From: Flavobacterium sp. SUN046
Lineage (GTDB): Bacteria > Bacteroidota > Bacteroidia > Flavobacteriales > Flavobacteriaceae
Length of the DNA stretch: 64,000 nt
Assembly (NCBI RefSeq): GCF_028867965.1
Contig: NZ_JAPQNT010000004.1
Coordinates: 221,097-285,096 of the forward strand
Reading direction: 5' to 3'
Below, piece after piece: positions 44,605 to 54,887 of the stretch (position 1 is its first letter; each line of letters begins with the position of its first letter). The translations under genes and the position numbers were made by a program. A model generated the notes under the pieces. It ran no database searches. It was not told where the DNA came from and saw only the letters and a list, made by a program, of their open reading frames with translations.

Positions 44605-46737
44605 CTATTTATTATTATCAATTACATAATTCAAAACTTTGGTCATTAAATGGACTCTGTCTTTACCTTGAACATTATGTTTTGCCATTGGATAAGGAAA
44701 ATAATCTATTTGCTTTCCAGCTTCAACAAATTTTTTCACCAAAGACAAGTCGTGTTGTTCAACAACAGTATCATCATTGGTGCCATGAATTAACAGTAAT
44801 TTTCCTTTAAGATTATTTACATAATTTAAAACGCTAGCTTCATCAAAACCTTTCTGATTTTCTTCTGGTGTATCCATATAACGCTCGCCATACATAACTT
44901 CATACCATTTCCAATCGGTAACTGGTCCACCAGCAACAGCAACTTTAAAAGTGTCAGGTTTTCTCAACATTATTGAAGTTGTCATAAATCCGCCATAACT
45001 CCAACCGTGAACTGCAAGTCTATTGCCGTCTACATAAGGTAATGATTTTAAATAGTCAACACCTTTCATTTGGTCTTCAATTTCGTTAGTTCCACATTTT
45101 CCGTGAATGACACTTTCAAATGCAAAACCACGATTATCAGAACCACGATTATCCACTGTAAATACTAAATAACCTTGTTCAGCCATCCAATACATCCAAA
45201 GATTTGCTCCGTCTAAAAATGAATTGGTAACTAATTGTGCATGTGGTCCGCCATAAACATAAACTAAAACTGGATATTTTTTTGAAGAATCAAAATTACT
45301 TGGCTTTATTAATCTTGTAAATAAATCGGTTGTGCCATCAGCTGCTTTAATGGTTTTTATTTCGGCAGTTCCCATTTCGTAACCTTCGTATTTATTTTTG
45401 CTTTCTAATAAAGTGTTTACCTTTAATTTTTTGTCATATAATAATGATTTTGAAGGTGTTGAGTGATTTGAAAACTCATCAAAAAACCAATTTCCATCAC
45501 TTGAAACTATAACATTGTGAACTCCTAAATCTTTAGTTATTAAAGTTTGTTTTCCTTTTAAATCAACTTTATAAACCAACATATTAGTACCAATTTCGCC
45601 AGTTGCTTTGAAGTAAATTTCGGTTCCAGTAGGATTTGCTCCAATGATTTCTCTTGCTGGAAATTTATTATTTGTCAATTGTTTGATGAATTTACCATCA
45701 ATAGAGTAGTAGTATAAATTTTGAAAACCATCTTTTTCACTAAACCAAATAAAATTATTTGAAGTTGCATTCGGAAAAAAAGCATCATGTTCTGGTTCAA
45801 CCCAAGCATCATTTGTTTCGTTTAAAATTGTTCTTACAAAAGCACCAGAATTAGCATCATAAACATTCAAACACATATCATTTTGACCACGATTCAACTC
45901 AGCAATTAAAATGTATTTTTCGTCTGGAGTCCATGTTAAATTGGTTAAATAATCGTCAGCATTGTTTTTAGGTTTGATAAAAACTGTTTTTCCAGAAGAT
46001 ATATTATAAATTCCAACTCGTGGTTTTTCAGATTTTTGTCCAATCATAGGATATTTTAAGTTTACCAATTTACCAGGAGTTTGCGTAATATCTAATAAAG
46101 GATAATCAGCAACATCAGTTTCATCTTTTTGATAAAATGCTAAGTAGGAAGATTTTGGTGACCAAAAAATACCATTTGAAATTCCGAATTCACTTCTAGA
46201 AATAGTTTGTCCAGAAACAATATTTTTATCAGAATTGTTAGTGACAGTAATTTTTTCTTTGTTTTTATTAAAAAAATATAAATTATTATCAACTGTAAAA
46301 GCTAGATTTTCTTTTTTAGAATCGAATGTTTGATTGTCTGAATTTTCTAAACTTTCCTGAATTTTAGCTCCCGATTTTGAAGCAATAGTATATGAGTAAT
46401 AATTGCCGTTATCATTTATTAAAATTGTTTTTGAATCCAACCATTCATTTCCAAAGAAATTTTTCAATTTTGTTCCCAACGCAGTATTTACATCCGTTAG
46501 TAAAATTAAATCTTTAGCGTTTTTATCTGTTGTTGATGCAGTTACCATTTTGGTCCAAGCATCGGTGTAATATACATAATTGTTTGTGTTCGGAATCCAT
46601 TGAAAACCAGTCAGTTTATCAGCTCCAAATTTTCTATTTTGTTGTAAAACACCTTCTTCTAAAGTGATTTTTTTCAATTGTGCTTGCGATGTTAAAGCAA
46701 GAAATAAACCGAAAATCAGTACTATTTTTTTATTCAT
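44605..46737 (-). CDS. Dipeptidyl peptidase IV-type S9 peptidase
   Basis: 710 residues, exported (signal MNKKIVLIFGLFLALTSQAQ). An N-terminal beta-propeller (about 50-470) precedes the alpha/beta hydrolase domain with the nucleophile elbow GWSYGGFMT, the Asp in HGTNDDTV and the His in PMAKHNVQGKD. DPP-IV enzymes remove X-Pro/X-Ala dipeptides from peptide N-termini. Protein-degrading Bacteroidetes commonly use it in the periplasm to feed on peptides. Monocistronic between a terminator and an upstream hairpin. Confidence 0.94.
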   Translation of the reverse strand: MNKKIVLIFGLFLALTSQAQLKKITLEEGVLQQNRKFGADKLTGFQWIPNTNNYVYYTDAWTKMVTASTTDKNAKDLILLTDVNTALGTKLKNFFGNEWLDSKTILINDNGNYYSYTIASKSGAKIQESLENSDNQTFDSKKENLAFTVDNNLYFFNKNKEKITVTNNSDKNIVSGQTISRSEFGISNGIFWSPKSSYLAFYQKDETDVADYPLLDITQTPGKLVNLKYPMIGQKSEKPRVGIYNISSGKTVFIKPKNNADDYLTNLTWTPDEKYILIAELNRGQNDMCLNVYDANSGAFVRTILNETNDAWVEPEHDAFFPNATSNNFIWFSEKDGFQNLYYYSIDGKFIKQLTNNKFPAREIIGANPTGTEIYFKATGEIGTNMLVYKVDLKGKQTLITKDLGVHNVIVSSDGNWFFDEFSNHSTPSKSLLYDKKLKVNTLLESKNKYEGYEMGTAEIKTIKAADGTTDLFTRLIKPSNFDSSKKYPVLVYVYGGPHAQLVTNSFLDGANLWMYWMAEQGYLVFTVDNRGSDNRGFAFESVIHGKCGTNEIEDQMKGVDYLKSLPYVDGNRLAVHGWSYGGFMTTSIMLRKPDTFKVAVAGGPVTDWKWYEVMYGERYMDTPEENQKGFDEASVLNYVNNLKGKLLLIHGTNDDTVVEQHDLSLVKKFVEAGKQIDYFPYPMAKHNVQGKDRVHLMTKVLNYVIDNNK

Positions 46738-46772
46738 GATTATATTTGTTTGTTGGGTTAAAGATATAAAAA

Positions 46773-46811
46773 AAAGGATAATGAATAGTTAGACTATTAC
46801 TGTTATCCTTT
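46773..46811. terminator. Nested hairpin downstream of the U32 peptidase gene
   Basis: Outer arms AAAGGATAA / TTATCCTTT and inner arms AATAGT / ACTATT. A long A-run on its left side is a T-run on the minus strand, so it would terminate the U32 gene ending at 46907. Confidence 0.65.
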
Positions 46812-46906
46812 GTTAAATTAATAAATTCAATTATTTAGTTTGTAAAATGAGATTCCTACGTAATGACAAACTAAACGCAAAAAATCTGCAATCTGCTATC
46901 TAAAAA

Positions 46907-48769
46907 CTAATCTTCTTCAATTTCAAATTCGGCATCTTTTTCCCAAATTTCCATTTCGCAAGGTTTGCAATTGAATTTTAGTTTGTATTCTAATTCGCCT
47001 TGCTTCAATACTAATGGTTCTTTTAGTTTGGTTTCCATTGTATCTTTATGGTATTTCGGACATTTTTCCAATTCATATTTGATGCAATATTTGGTAGTCA
47101 TTACACGAGATTTTCCTGGATCCCATTGCAATTCGAATGCTTTTTCAATTTCAGTAACGCCGTGACGTTCGTAGAATTTTCTAGCTAGTTTATTGGCAAC
47201 ATTATACATGAAATCCAATTTTTCTTCTGGATAAGGATGCGATGTTTTTACCAATTGATGTTCTTCTCTGTTATAATTTGCTAAACGAATTTCAGACAAT
47301 TGTTCGAAAACCATTCGTCGCATTTCATTAATTTTTGAAATAGGAAGAAACCAATTTTGGGAGAAAACTACACTTATTTCATCGGCTTTATAAGGTGTAA
47401 AACCAGTTTTTGCTAAATTCATTTTGAAGTTTTCTTCTATTGATTCGTTGTTTTTGGTAAGTTCTTTTGGATGAACTAATGAGACAGAACTTATATTTCC
47501 ATCTTCATCGGTTGCTGTTAATTCGAAACCATTTTCGTTTTCGAATAATAATAAAGAAGTGCTAATTTTTCTAACAGCGCTGTCTTCTCGCTCTACAATT
47601 TTGATAAAAGCCGCATCATTATTTCTATAAATAAATGTTCCGTCTTTAATTTCTTTTAGAACATTTGGAAAAACAAAACCGTTTTCAGCACGATTTACAT
47701 AAATTCCGTCTGCTTCGTTATTTTCGTTGATGAAACACAATCCGTCACCATTATTTAATAATTCTCCGTTTTCTATTTGATAAGAATTTCCAACAGTTTG
47801 AATTAATTTTCCAATATATTGACCTTTCGATTTTGGACTTTCCCATGAACCGATAGATTGATGTCTTTCGTTTACAAAATAATCGGTATAACCACGATTG
47901 AACGATTTATCTAACGAAGATTCAAAGGTGTAAGTTGATGTTCCAGAAGATGCTTTGGTATATCTATCGCTATTTTGTTCAAGAAATGCATCTAATTTTT
48001 GACGTAAATACGAAACATTATTTTTGACATAAACAATGTCTTTCAATCGTCCTTCAATTTTAAATGAAATAACGCCAGCTTCAATAAGATTCGGAATTTG
48101 ATCAGAAACGTCAAAATCTTTTATAGAAAGTAAATGACTGTTTTTTATTAAAGTATCGCCGTGACCATCGATTAAATTGTAAGGTAAACGGCAGTTTTGT
48201 GCACACGATCCACGATTGGCAGAACGTTCGCCATTGGCAACACTCATGTAGCAATTTCCGCTGAAGGAAACACATAAAGCACCAGTTACAAAAAATTCTA
48301 ACTCAACATCACTAGCTTCGCTAATTTCTTTTATTTGATGCAAATTCAATTCACGAGCTAAAACTACACGTTTCATTCCGGCATCTTTTAGGAATTTTAT
48401 TTTTGCAGCATCACGATTATTGGCTTGCGTACTTGCGTGTAAAACTATTGGCGGCAACTCCATTTCCATAATGGCCATGTCTTGAACGATAAGTGCATCA
48501 ACGCCAATATCATACAATTCATAAATCATCTTACGGCACGTTTCTAGTTCGTTGTCATATAAAATAGTGTTGATAACGACAAAAACTTGTGCATTAAATA
48601 GGTGTGCATATTTTACTAATTCTGCCACATCTTCAATAGAATTGGTAGCGTTGGAACGTGCTCCAAATTGCGGTGCACCAATATAAACGGCATCGGCACC
48701 AGCATTTATAGCTGCCATTCCGTGAATTAAATCTTTTGCAGGAGCAAGAATTTCTATTTTCTTCTTCAT
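46907..48769 (-). CDS. Peptidase U32 family protein
   Basis: 620 residues. The N-terminal TIM-barrel-like part (EILAPAKDLIHGMAAINAGADAVYIGAPQFGAR) and the cysteine signature GERSANRGSCAQNCRLPY identify the U32 family. A C-terminal extension has CIKYELEKCPK and FNCKPCEME cysteines, as in the longer RlhA/YhbU-like branch. Several members of this family are now known to modify RNA (hydroxylation) rather than cut proteins, so the peptidase name should be taken with caution. Cytosolic. Confidence 0.9.
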   Translation of the reverse strand: MKKKIEILAPAKDLIHGMAAINAGADAVYIGAPQFGARSNATNSIEDVAELVKYAHLFNAQVFVVINTILYDNELETCRKMIYELYDIGVDALIVQDMAIMEMELPPIVLHASTQANNRDAAKIKFLKDAGMKRVVLARELNLHQIKEISEASDVELEFFVTGALCVSFSGNCYMSVANGERSANRGSCAQNCRLPYNLIDGHGDTLIKNSHLLSIKDFDVSDQIPNLIEAGVISFKIEGRLKDIVYVKNNVSYLRQKLDAFLEQNSDRYTKASSGTSTYTFESSLDKSFNRGYTDYFVNERHQSIGSWESPKSKGQYIGKLIQTVGNSYQIENGELLNNGDGLCFINENNEADGIYVNRAENGFVFPNVLKEIKDGTFIYRNNDAAFIKIVEREDSAVRKISTSLLLFENENGFELTATDEDGNISSVSLVHPKELTKNNESIEENFKMNLAKTGFTPYKADEISVVFSQNWFLPISKINEMRRMVFEQLSEIRLANYNREEHQLVKTSHPYPEEKLDFMYNVANKLARKFYERHGVTEIEKAFELQWDPGKSRVMTTKYCIKYELEKCPKYHKDTMETKLKEPLVLKQGELEYKLKFNCKPCEMEIWEKDAEFEIEED

Positions 48770-48906
48770 AAATTCCTTAAATAAAAGTCTGCAAAGGTCT
48801 TATATTTATTGGAGAAATCTAAATTTTAATTGATTTTTAAAAGAAATTAGATTTTTTGTCATTTCTCCTTCAGCAGAATGTAACGAGAAATAATAACTAT
48901 TAAATC

Positions 48907-49362
48907 CTACTTACAAATGTCATTTGCAATTTTTAAATGATGATTAGTATGTAAATAAAGAAACCATTCGGTTGATTTTTTATTCAAATTACCAAAATAA
49001 GGATGCGGAAAATGTGCATTTTTATCTAATTTTTCCCAATCTTTGAGAGCAGTTTTTACTTTTTCTAGACTATCTTTTAGTATTTCTTCCTTAATATTTT
49101 CATCAGGTAAAACAACTTTTGGTGCTTTGGCTTTTCCTCTTGGAATAAACCCAATAATTGAAATGAATAGTTTGTTTTTATTGAATTTCCATTTGTAATT
49201 ATCTGGATTGGATTTTTTTACTGTTTCAATAATTAGAAGAATGGTTTTCAAACTGTGTTCAATTTGCCAACCAACTGTTGCATTTGAAACAGAAGGATTT
49301 GTTTTTTCTTGAAAAGGAATTTTGGATTCTAATTGTGAAATTAGGTTTATAATTTTTTCCAT
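48907..49362 (-). CDS. DinB-superfamily (DUF1569-like) protein
   Basis: 151 residues, four-helix bundle pattern. Three spaced His elements (WQIEHSLKT, FPHPYFGNL, LHTNHHLKIAND) match the metal-binding triad of the DinB/DUF1569 fold. Function of this subgroup is unknown; related proteins are thiol-dependent transferases. It lies between the U32 and phospholipase D genes; the 50-base gap to the latter suggests they may share a message. Confidence 0.8.
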   Translation of the reverse strand: MEKIINLISQLESKIPFQEKTNPSVSNATVGWQIEHSLKTILLIIETVKKSNPDNYKWKFNKNKLFISIIGFIPRGKAKAPKVVLPDENIKEEILKDSLEKVKTALKDWEKLDKNAHFPHPYFGNLNKKSTEWFLYLHTNHHLKIANDICK

Positions 49363-49412
49363 TCTACTATTTAATTGAAAGTTTAAAAACTTATTTTTAG
49401 GTCTATTTTTAT

Positions 49413-50978
49413 TTATAAAATATTTTTAGGTATAATCTTTTTAATAAAAGTCTTCAATCTTTTTACTTTATTTACTTCAGAATCTGGATTGAAATCTAAA
49501 GTAGTATGCCAAGAGTTTTCGAGTTTGTATTCTTCTTCCATTCCTTTTAAAACTCCTTTTGCAATTGTTTTTGAATTAATTACTGCAAAGCATTCTGTGT
49601 TTAAATTGGCACTTCTTGGATCTAGATTGAATGTTCCAATAACGGTAATTTTGCCATCAATTACCATGGATTTTGCATGCAAGCCAAAGATAGGTTTGTA
49701 ATTCAATTTCTTTTGAATTGCTCCTGTTGCAATTTTCATCCGCTCCGCAGCATCGGGCCTAAATTCATAAATGGAAACTCCAGATTCTAGTAACTGTTTT
49801 CTATTTTGTTGATATCCTGCAAAAGCTTCCAAATTGTCTGTTGAAGCAAGACTATTAGTAAGAATTCTAATTTTCACTCCTCTATCAGTAGCTTCTTTAA
49901 ACAAATCTTGACCTAATTTTGTGGTAATTAAATACGGACTTTGAATATCAATTGAATCTTTTGCATTTTTTATAAGATTTATTAATTCTTTAGTTGTAAT
50001 TCCGCCACCAGAAAGTCCGTTTGAACCATCATTTTTGCCAGGAAGATCTGAAACAAATTTAACATCATCTACCCAAACCAATCGATTGGACTTTTCTATT
50101 TTGTGAAAAACTTCGGGTAAATTTTGAATTTGAGTTCGTAATTCTGGCCAGAAATTTTCTGGATTGCAAGCATATTGATGCAATCGTTCGTATTTATCTT
50201 TATTGGAATATGTGTTTGTTTTTTCTTTAACCAAATCCTCAACCGGAATACAAATTGAACTGTTCCAAAAAGTTTCAAAAGTAGTATTAACTTCTTTTGT
50301 GACTTTTCCCATCAGTAAAACATCACGATCACGAAAGTTGTATTCATGATCATAATCAAAATATTCATCGGCAATATTTCTACCGCCAGTGATTACAACT
50401 TTGTTATCTACTGCAAAAACTTTATTGTGCATTCTCTGATTTGCCTCTCTAAAATGTGTTGCGAATTTGCCTAACTTTTGAACAATATTTTTACCTAAAT
50501 TGGTGCCAGGATTGTATATTTTTATCGAAATATTTTTGTGCGAACTCATGGTTAAAATTTCATGAATTCCAGCTTCAACCATAATATCATCTACAATTAT
50601 TCGCACTTTTACACCTCTATCAGCGGCTCTTATTAAATAATCACAAGCTATCAAACCAACATTATCAGTAGAAAAAATGAAGTATTGAACATCAATTGTT
50701 TTCTCAGCATGTTCGCATAGCCACGCGCGAGTTACTAACGAACCATTTCCATCTTCAAGTATATAAACGCCAGTTTTGGTTTTAATTTGCGTTTCAAAAG
50801 GTTTGAGTTCATTAGATAATTTTGCAGTATCTTTAAGATGAATTTTAGAACAAAAATCTTGATTTTGAGCTGGTATTGTATCTATTTTTTTGGCACATGA
50901 ACGGCTTATAAATAGGTAACTTACTGCTAAAATTAAAAGTATTACTATGATTTTTTTTGGTTTAAGCATCAGAGCCAA
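49413..50978 (-). CDS. Phospholipase D-family protein (cardiolipin synthase-like)
   Basis: 521 residues with an N-terminal membrane anchor (KPKKIIVILLILAVSYLFI). Two HKD motifs are complete: HNKVFAVDNKVVITGGRN (around 185) and HAKSMVIDGKITVIGTFNLDPRS (around 435), so both halves of the PLD active site are present. It resembles periplasmic YmdC/ClsC-like enzymes that transfer phosphatidyl groups. The ATG at 50978 is the longest start; an internal Met at residue 4 is also possible. Substrate not determined. Confidence 0.9.
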   Translation of the reverse strand: MALMLKPKKIIVILLILAVSYLFISRSCAKKIDTIPAQNQDFCSKIHLKDTAKLSNELKPFETQIKTKTGVYILEDGNGSLVTRAWLCEHAEKTIDVQYFIFSTDNVGLIACDYLIRAADRGVKVRIIVDDIMVEAGIHEILTMSSHKNISIKIYNPGTNLGKNIVQKLGKFATHFREANQRMHNKVFAVDNKVVITGGRNIADEYFDYDHEYNFRDRDVLLMGKVTKEVNTTFETFWNSSICIPVEDLVKEKTNTYSNKDKYERLHQYACNPENFWPELRTQIQNLPEVFHKIEKSNRLVWVDDVKFVSDLPGKNDGSNGLSGGGITTKELINLIKNAKDSIDIQSPYLITTKLGQDLFKEATDRGVKIRILTNSLASTDNLEAFAGYQQNRKQLLESGVSIYEFRPDAAERMKIATGAIQKKLNYKPIFGLHAKSMVIDGKITVIGTFNLDPRSANLNTECFAVINSKTIAKGVLKGMEEEYKLENSWHTTLDFNPDSEVNKVKRLKTFIKKIIPKNIL

Positions 50979-51004
50979 AGTTCAGATATAATTAGTGTTA
51001 GTTA

Positions 51005-51034
51005 AAAAAGGATACTTTAGAAAGTATCCTTTTT
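51005..51034. terminator. Terminator downstream of cphA
   Basis: A 13-base-pair stem (AAAAAGGATACTT / AAGTATCCTTTTT, loop TAGA) starting 8 bases after the cphA stop; the A-run provides the U-tract on the minus strand. Confidence 0.85.
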
Positions 51035-51041
51035 ATATTAT

Positions 51042-53663
51042 TTAAACATTTTCTTCCTGTTCTTTATCCAAATACTCTTGAACAATATTAATTGCATTAG
51101 TGACAACATCGCTTAAAGCTGTGATAAATGTGCCATCTTCTGCTGTATTCATCGCATGCTTAATAGCTTCTACTTCTTTAGAAATAATTTCATGAGTTAC
51201 GGTTTTTCCTGATGCAGCGATACCTTCCATAATCAATCCGATGATTTCTTCTTCGGTTCTTCCGCGTAAATATTTCTCTTGTCTTATAATAATGTGATCA
51301 AACATTCGAGCTGCGATAGTTGCACATTCTTTAATGTCTTCGTCACGTCGGTCGCCAACTCCAGCAATAATTCCGATTTTTTTTGTTGCTTCTACCGAAC
51401 TTAAATATTCTTCAACGCCTTTGTATCCTGACGGATTGTGAGCGAAATCTATTAAAACTTTGAATTTTTTAAACTCAAAAATATTCATTCTTCCTGGTGT
51501 TTGTGCTGCACTCGGAATAAAGGTTTGCAATGATAAACTAATATCTTCGGTTTTAAATCCTTGTAAATAAGCTGCTAAAGTTGCCGCTAATACATTTGCA
51601 ATCATGAATTTAGCTTTTCCGCCCATGGTTAACGGAACGTGAGTTGCTCTTTCAACTCTAATTTTCCATTCGCCTTTTTTAATGGTGATAAATCCGTTTT
51701 CGTAAACCGCTACAATTTTTCCTTCTTTAGCAAATTGTTTCACTTTAGGATTGTTTTCATCCATTGAAAAATAAGCGATGTTGCAACTTAATTCGTTGGC
51801 TATTTTCAGACATTGATCGTCTTCAGCATTTAAAATTGCCCAACCGTCTTTTTTAATACTTCTAACAACAGTCGCTTTTACTCTTGCTAAATCATCTAAA
51901 TTATGAATATCAGATAATCCTAAATGGTCTTCTTGAATGTTGGTTATAATTCCGATATCGCAACGACTGAAACCTAATCCAGCACGAAGAATTCCTCCAC
52001 GAGCCGTTTCCAAGACAGCAAATTCTACGGTAGGATCTTTCAAAATATATTCAGCAGAAATTGGTCCAGTTGTATCGCCTTTTTCCATTAAATGATTTTG
52101 AACATAAATTCCATCCGAAGTTGTGAATCCAACTCGATAGCCATTATTTTTAACAATATGTGCAATTAATCGTGTTGTAGTTGTTTTTCCGTTAGTTCCT
52201 GTGATTGCAATAATTGGAATACGACTTGGTTTTCCTGGAGGATATAACATGTCAATTACAGGAGCGGCCACATTTCTTGGTAACCCCTCAGAAGGAGCAA
52301 GGTGCATTCGGAAACCCGGAGCAGCATTGACTTCAAGAATACAACCGCCATTTTCTTTTAGAGGTTGTGTTAAGTTTTCAGCCATAATGTCTACACCGCA
52401 AATATCTAATCCTATAACTCTAGAAATTCGTTCGCATAGGAAAATATTTTCAGGATGCATCATGTCGGTAACATCTACAGAAGTTCCGCCAGTACTTAAA
52501 TTAGCTGTTGATTTTAAATAAACAACTTCATCTTTTCTTGGCACGGTTTCTAGAGTATAACCTAATTTTTCTAATAAATCTGTGGTGTCTCTATCAACAT
52601 CAATTTGAGTTAGCACATTTTCGTGACCATAACCACGTTTCGGATCTAAATTGGTTTCATCAATTAATTGTTGAATCGTATGTTTTCCGTCACCTTTAAC
52701 ATGAGCTGGCTCTCTTTTTGCAGCAGCAACTAATTTATTGTCAATGATTAAAACTCTAAAGTCGTAACCAGTGATAAATTTTTCTACAATAATTCGGTGA
52801 CTATATTTTTTGGCATAAGCTAAGCCTTCAACGGCAGCTTCCCAAGTTTTTACATTTATTGATGCGCCTTTACCATGATTTCCATCTAATGGTTTTAATA
52901 CAATTGGATAACCAATTTTTTTAACAACCGCTTCTAAATCTTCTTCATCTACACAAATACCACCATTGGCAACCGGAATTGATGCTGCATCCAACATCTT
53001 TTTTGTTTGCTCTTTATTACAAGCAATATCAACTGCAATACTACTGGTTTTGCATGTAATTGTAGCTTGAAAACGCATTTGATTTACACCATAACCTAAT
53101 TGTACGAGTGAATTTGTTCCCAAACGAATCCAAGGAATATCTCTTGCAACAGCTTCTTCAACGATACTTCCTGTTGATGGCCCGAGCCTAACACGCTCGC
53201 GAATTTCACGCATTTTTTGAATATCTGCTTCTACATCATACTCGGTTCCTGCAATTAAGGCTTCTGCTATTCTTACCGCACTTTCGGCTGCGAACATTCC
53301 GACGTTTTCTTCGGTATAACTGAAAACTACATTATAAATTCCGGGAGTTTTAGTTTCACGAGTTCGTCCGAAACCAGTTTCCATTCCTGCAAGCGTTTGA
53401 ATTTCTAACGCAATATGTTCAATCACATGACCCATCCAAGTACCACGTTCAACACGCGAAAAGAATCCGCCACGACAACCTTCAGAACAACGATGTTCAA
53501 TCATTGTAGGAAACATAGCTTCAATTCGTTCACGAAAACCTTCAATTTTATTAGTAGGAAGTTCTTCCATTTCTTCCAAGTCCAAACGCATTTGGATTAG
53601 TTTTTTTCTTTGTACACTCCAAATATTTGGTCCACGTAACGCTTGAATTTTATCGATTTTCAT
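51042..53663 (-). CDS. cphA: Cyanophycin synthetase
   Basis: Makes multi-L-arginyl-poly-L-aspartate, a nitrogen reserve, using ATP for both Asp and Arg addition. 873 residues, the typical length: N-terminal domain (IQALRGPNIWSVQRKKLIQMRLDL), ATP-grasp domain (about 220-470, GYPIVLKPLDGNHGKGASINV), and Mur-ligase-like domain with P-loop ITGTNGKTTTTRLI (about 490-503) and DFAHNPSGYKGVEEYL. Divergent from cphB with a 261-base gap in which I see nothing definite beyond promoter-like AT-rich sequence. Confidence 0.96.
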   Translation of the reverse strand: MKIDKIQALRGPNIWSVQRKKLIQMRLDLEEMEELPTNKIEGFRERIEAMFPTMIEHRCSEGCRGGFFSRVERGTWMGHVIEHIALEIQTLAGMETGFGRTRETKTPGIYNVVFSYTEENVGMFAAESAVRIAEALIAGTEYDVEADIQKMREIRERVRLGPSTGSIVEEAVARDIPWIRLGTNSLVQLGYGVNQMRFQATITCKTSSIAVDIACNKEQTKKMLDAASIPVANGGICVDEEDLEAVVKKIGYPIVLKPLDGNHGKGASINVKTWEAAVEGLAYAKKYSHRIIVEKFITGYDFRVLIIDNKLVAAAKREPAHVKGDGKHTIQQLIDETNLDPKRGYGHENVLTQIDVDRDTTDLLEKLGYTLETVPRKDEVVYLKSTANLSTGGTSVDVTDMMHPENIFLCERISRVIGLDICGVDIMAENLTQPLKENGGCILEVNAAPGFRMHLAPSEGLPRNVAAPVIDMLYPPGKPSRIPIIAITGTNGKTTTTRLIAHIVKNNGYRVGFTTSDGIYVQNHLMEKGDTTGPISAEYILKDPTVEFAVLETARGGILRAGLGFSRCDIGIITNIQEDHLGLSDIHNLDDLARVKATVVRSIKKDGWAILNAEDDQCLKIANELSCNIAYFSMDENNPKVKQFAKEGKIVAVYENGFITIKKGEWKIRVERATHVPLTMGGKAKFMIANVLAATLAAYLQGFKTEDISLSLQTFIPSAAQTPGRMNIFEFKKFKVLIDFAHNPSGYKGVEEYLSSVEATKKIGIIAGVGDRRDEDIKECATIAARMFDHIIIRQEKYLRGRTEEEIIGLIMEGIAASGKTVTHEIISKEVEAIKHAMNTAEDGTFITALSDVVTNAINIVQEYLDKEQEENV

Positions 53664-53924
53664 AAAAACTGAAAGGTTTGAATTATAATAATAAGTTGAT
53701 AATTAGTATATTAAAAATAAATAGTTTAAGTATAAGCCAAGATAAATTAGAATTTTCTACGGATTATGTTAAAAATTTTAAATATAATTCAACTAAAATA
53801 GAATTTTTTAATTAGTTAGCAAAATTTATTACCGCTTTAATTGTTAACTTTTTTTGGTTATAAATTATTTGAAAAAAAACAAGTCATTAATTGCGAGTTA
53901 TATCTTTTTATTTATTTTTACAAA

Positions 53925-54797
53925 ATGAACATACGAGGAAAACTAATAATAATAGGTGGTGCAGTTGACAAAGGAAGTTTTACTGAAACCGATTTGGATA
54001 AAAACGCTCCAAAGAATTTGAATTTCTTTGAAGAAGGCATCCTGAAAAGAGTCATTAACGAGTCTAAAAATAAAGAATTATCTAGAATTGAAGTTATTAC
54101 AACTGCATCAAAAATTCCAAAAGAAATTGGACCAGAATATGTAAAAGCATTGAGTTATTTGGGTGCTAATAATGTGGATGTTTTAGATATTGTACGCCGT
54201 GAAGAAGCAATGGATCCTGAAATTTTGGCTCGATTGAAAGCTGCTGATGTTGTAATGTTTACAGGTGGAGATCAATTGCGATTGACATCAATTCTTGGCG
54301 GAACTCTTTTTCACGATATCATTTTAGATAAATATAGAAATGAAGATTTCATTTATGCTGGTACTTCTGCTGGTGCAGCTGCGGCTTCCAATAATATGAT
54401 TTATCAAGGAAGTAGTAGTGAAGCTTTATTGAAAGGTGAAGTTAAAATTACATCTGGTTTAGGATTAATTGATGATGTAATTATCGATACGCATTTTGTA
54501 CAACGTGGCAGAATTGGAAGGTTATTTCAAGCCGTTGTTGGAAATCCAAAAGTATTAGGAATTGGACTTGGAGAAGATACTGGATTGTTGATTACAAACG
54601 GTCGTCAAATGGAAGCAATTGGTTCAGGATTAGTGATTTTGGTTGATGGTCGTGAGATAAAAGATACTAATTTGACACAAATTGAATTAGGTCAACCAAT
54701 TTCAATAAATCATCTGGTAACGCACGTTTTGAGTAAAAATGATACCTTTGATTTGGATACTTTTAAAATGACAATTAAATCATCACAATACGTATAA
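53925..54797 (+). CDS. cphB: Cyanophycinase
   Basis: Serine peptidase that cuts cyanophycin into beta-Asp-Arg dipeptides. 290 residues from the ATG at 53925; the upstream in-frame TTG at 53841 adds a non-family leader. The nucleophile lies in YAGTSAGAAAASNNMI, with GGDQLRLTSIL and DTHFVQRGRIGRLFQAV also typical. No signal peptide is seen, consistent with action on intracellular granules. TTG-N19-TATTTTTA ends 4 bases before the start, so the transcript may have a very short leader. Together with cphA and the isoaspartyl peptidase it forms a complete synthesis and breakdown set. Confidence 0.95.
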   Translation: MNIRGKLIIIGGAVDKGSFTETDLDKNAPKNLNFFEEGILKRVINESKNKELSRIEVITTASKIPKEIGPEYVKALSYLGANNVDVLDIVRREEAMDPEILARLKAADVVMFTGGDQLRLTSILGGTLFHDIILDKYRNEDFIYAGTSAGAAAASNNMIYQGSSSEALLKGEVKITSGLGLIDDVIIDTHFVQRGRIGRLFQAVVGNPKVLGIGLGEDTGLLITNGRQMEAIGSGLVILVDGREIKDTNLTQIELGQPISINHLVTHVLSKNDTFDLDTFKMTIKSSQYV

Positions 54798-54820
54798 TCT
54801 AAGTTTTAAAATAATTTTGT

Positions 54821-54877
54821 AACACAGATTAAAGAAATTATATAAATTTTTAAAATTTCTTCAATCTGTGTTTTTTA
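54821..54877 (+). terminator. Long hairpin between cphB and the isoaspartyl peptidase gene
   Basis: AACACAGATTAAAGAAATT (54821-54839) and AATTTCTTCAATCTGTGTT (54854-54872) make a 19-base-pair stem with one imperfect pair, followed by a T-run. It would end cphB transcripts, although the ACACAGATT-type arms also resemble dispersed intergenic repeats of this group. Confidence 0.7.
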
Positions 54878-54887
54878 ATTTATAATT

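Noticed and set aside
44605..46737. Prolyl oligopeptidase instead of DPP-IV
   Set aside because: The N-terminal propeller, signal peptide and GWSYGGFM context fit the S9B (DPP-IV) branch better.
53841..53924. TTG start for cphB with a 28-residue hydrophobic leader (possible signal peptide)
   Set aside because: Cyanophycin is intracellular, the leader lacks a normal signal shape, and the ATG at 53925 begins exactly with the family sequence.
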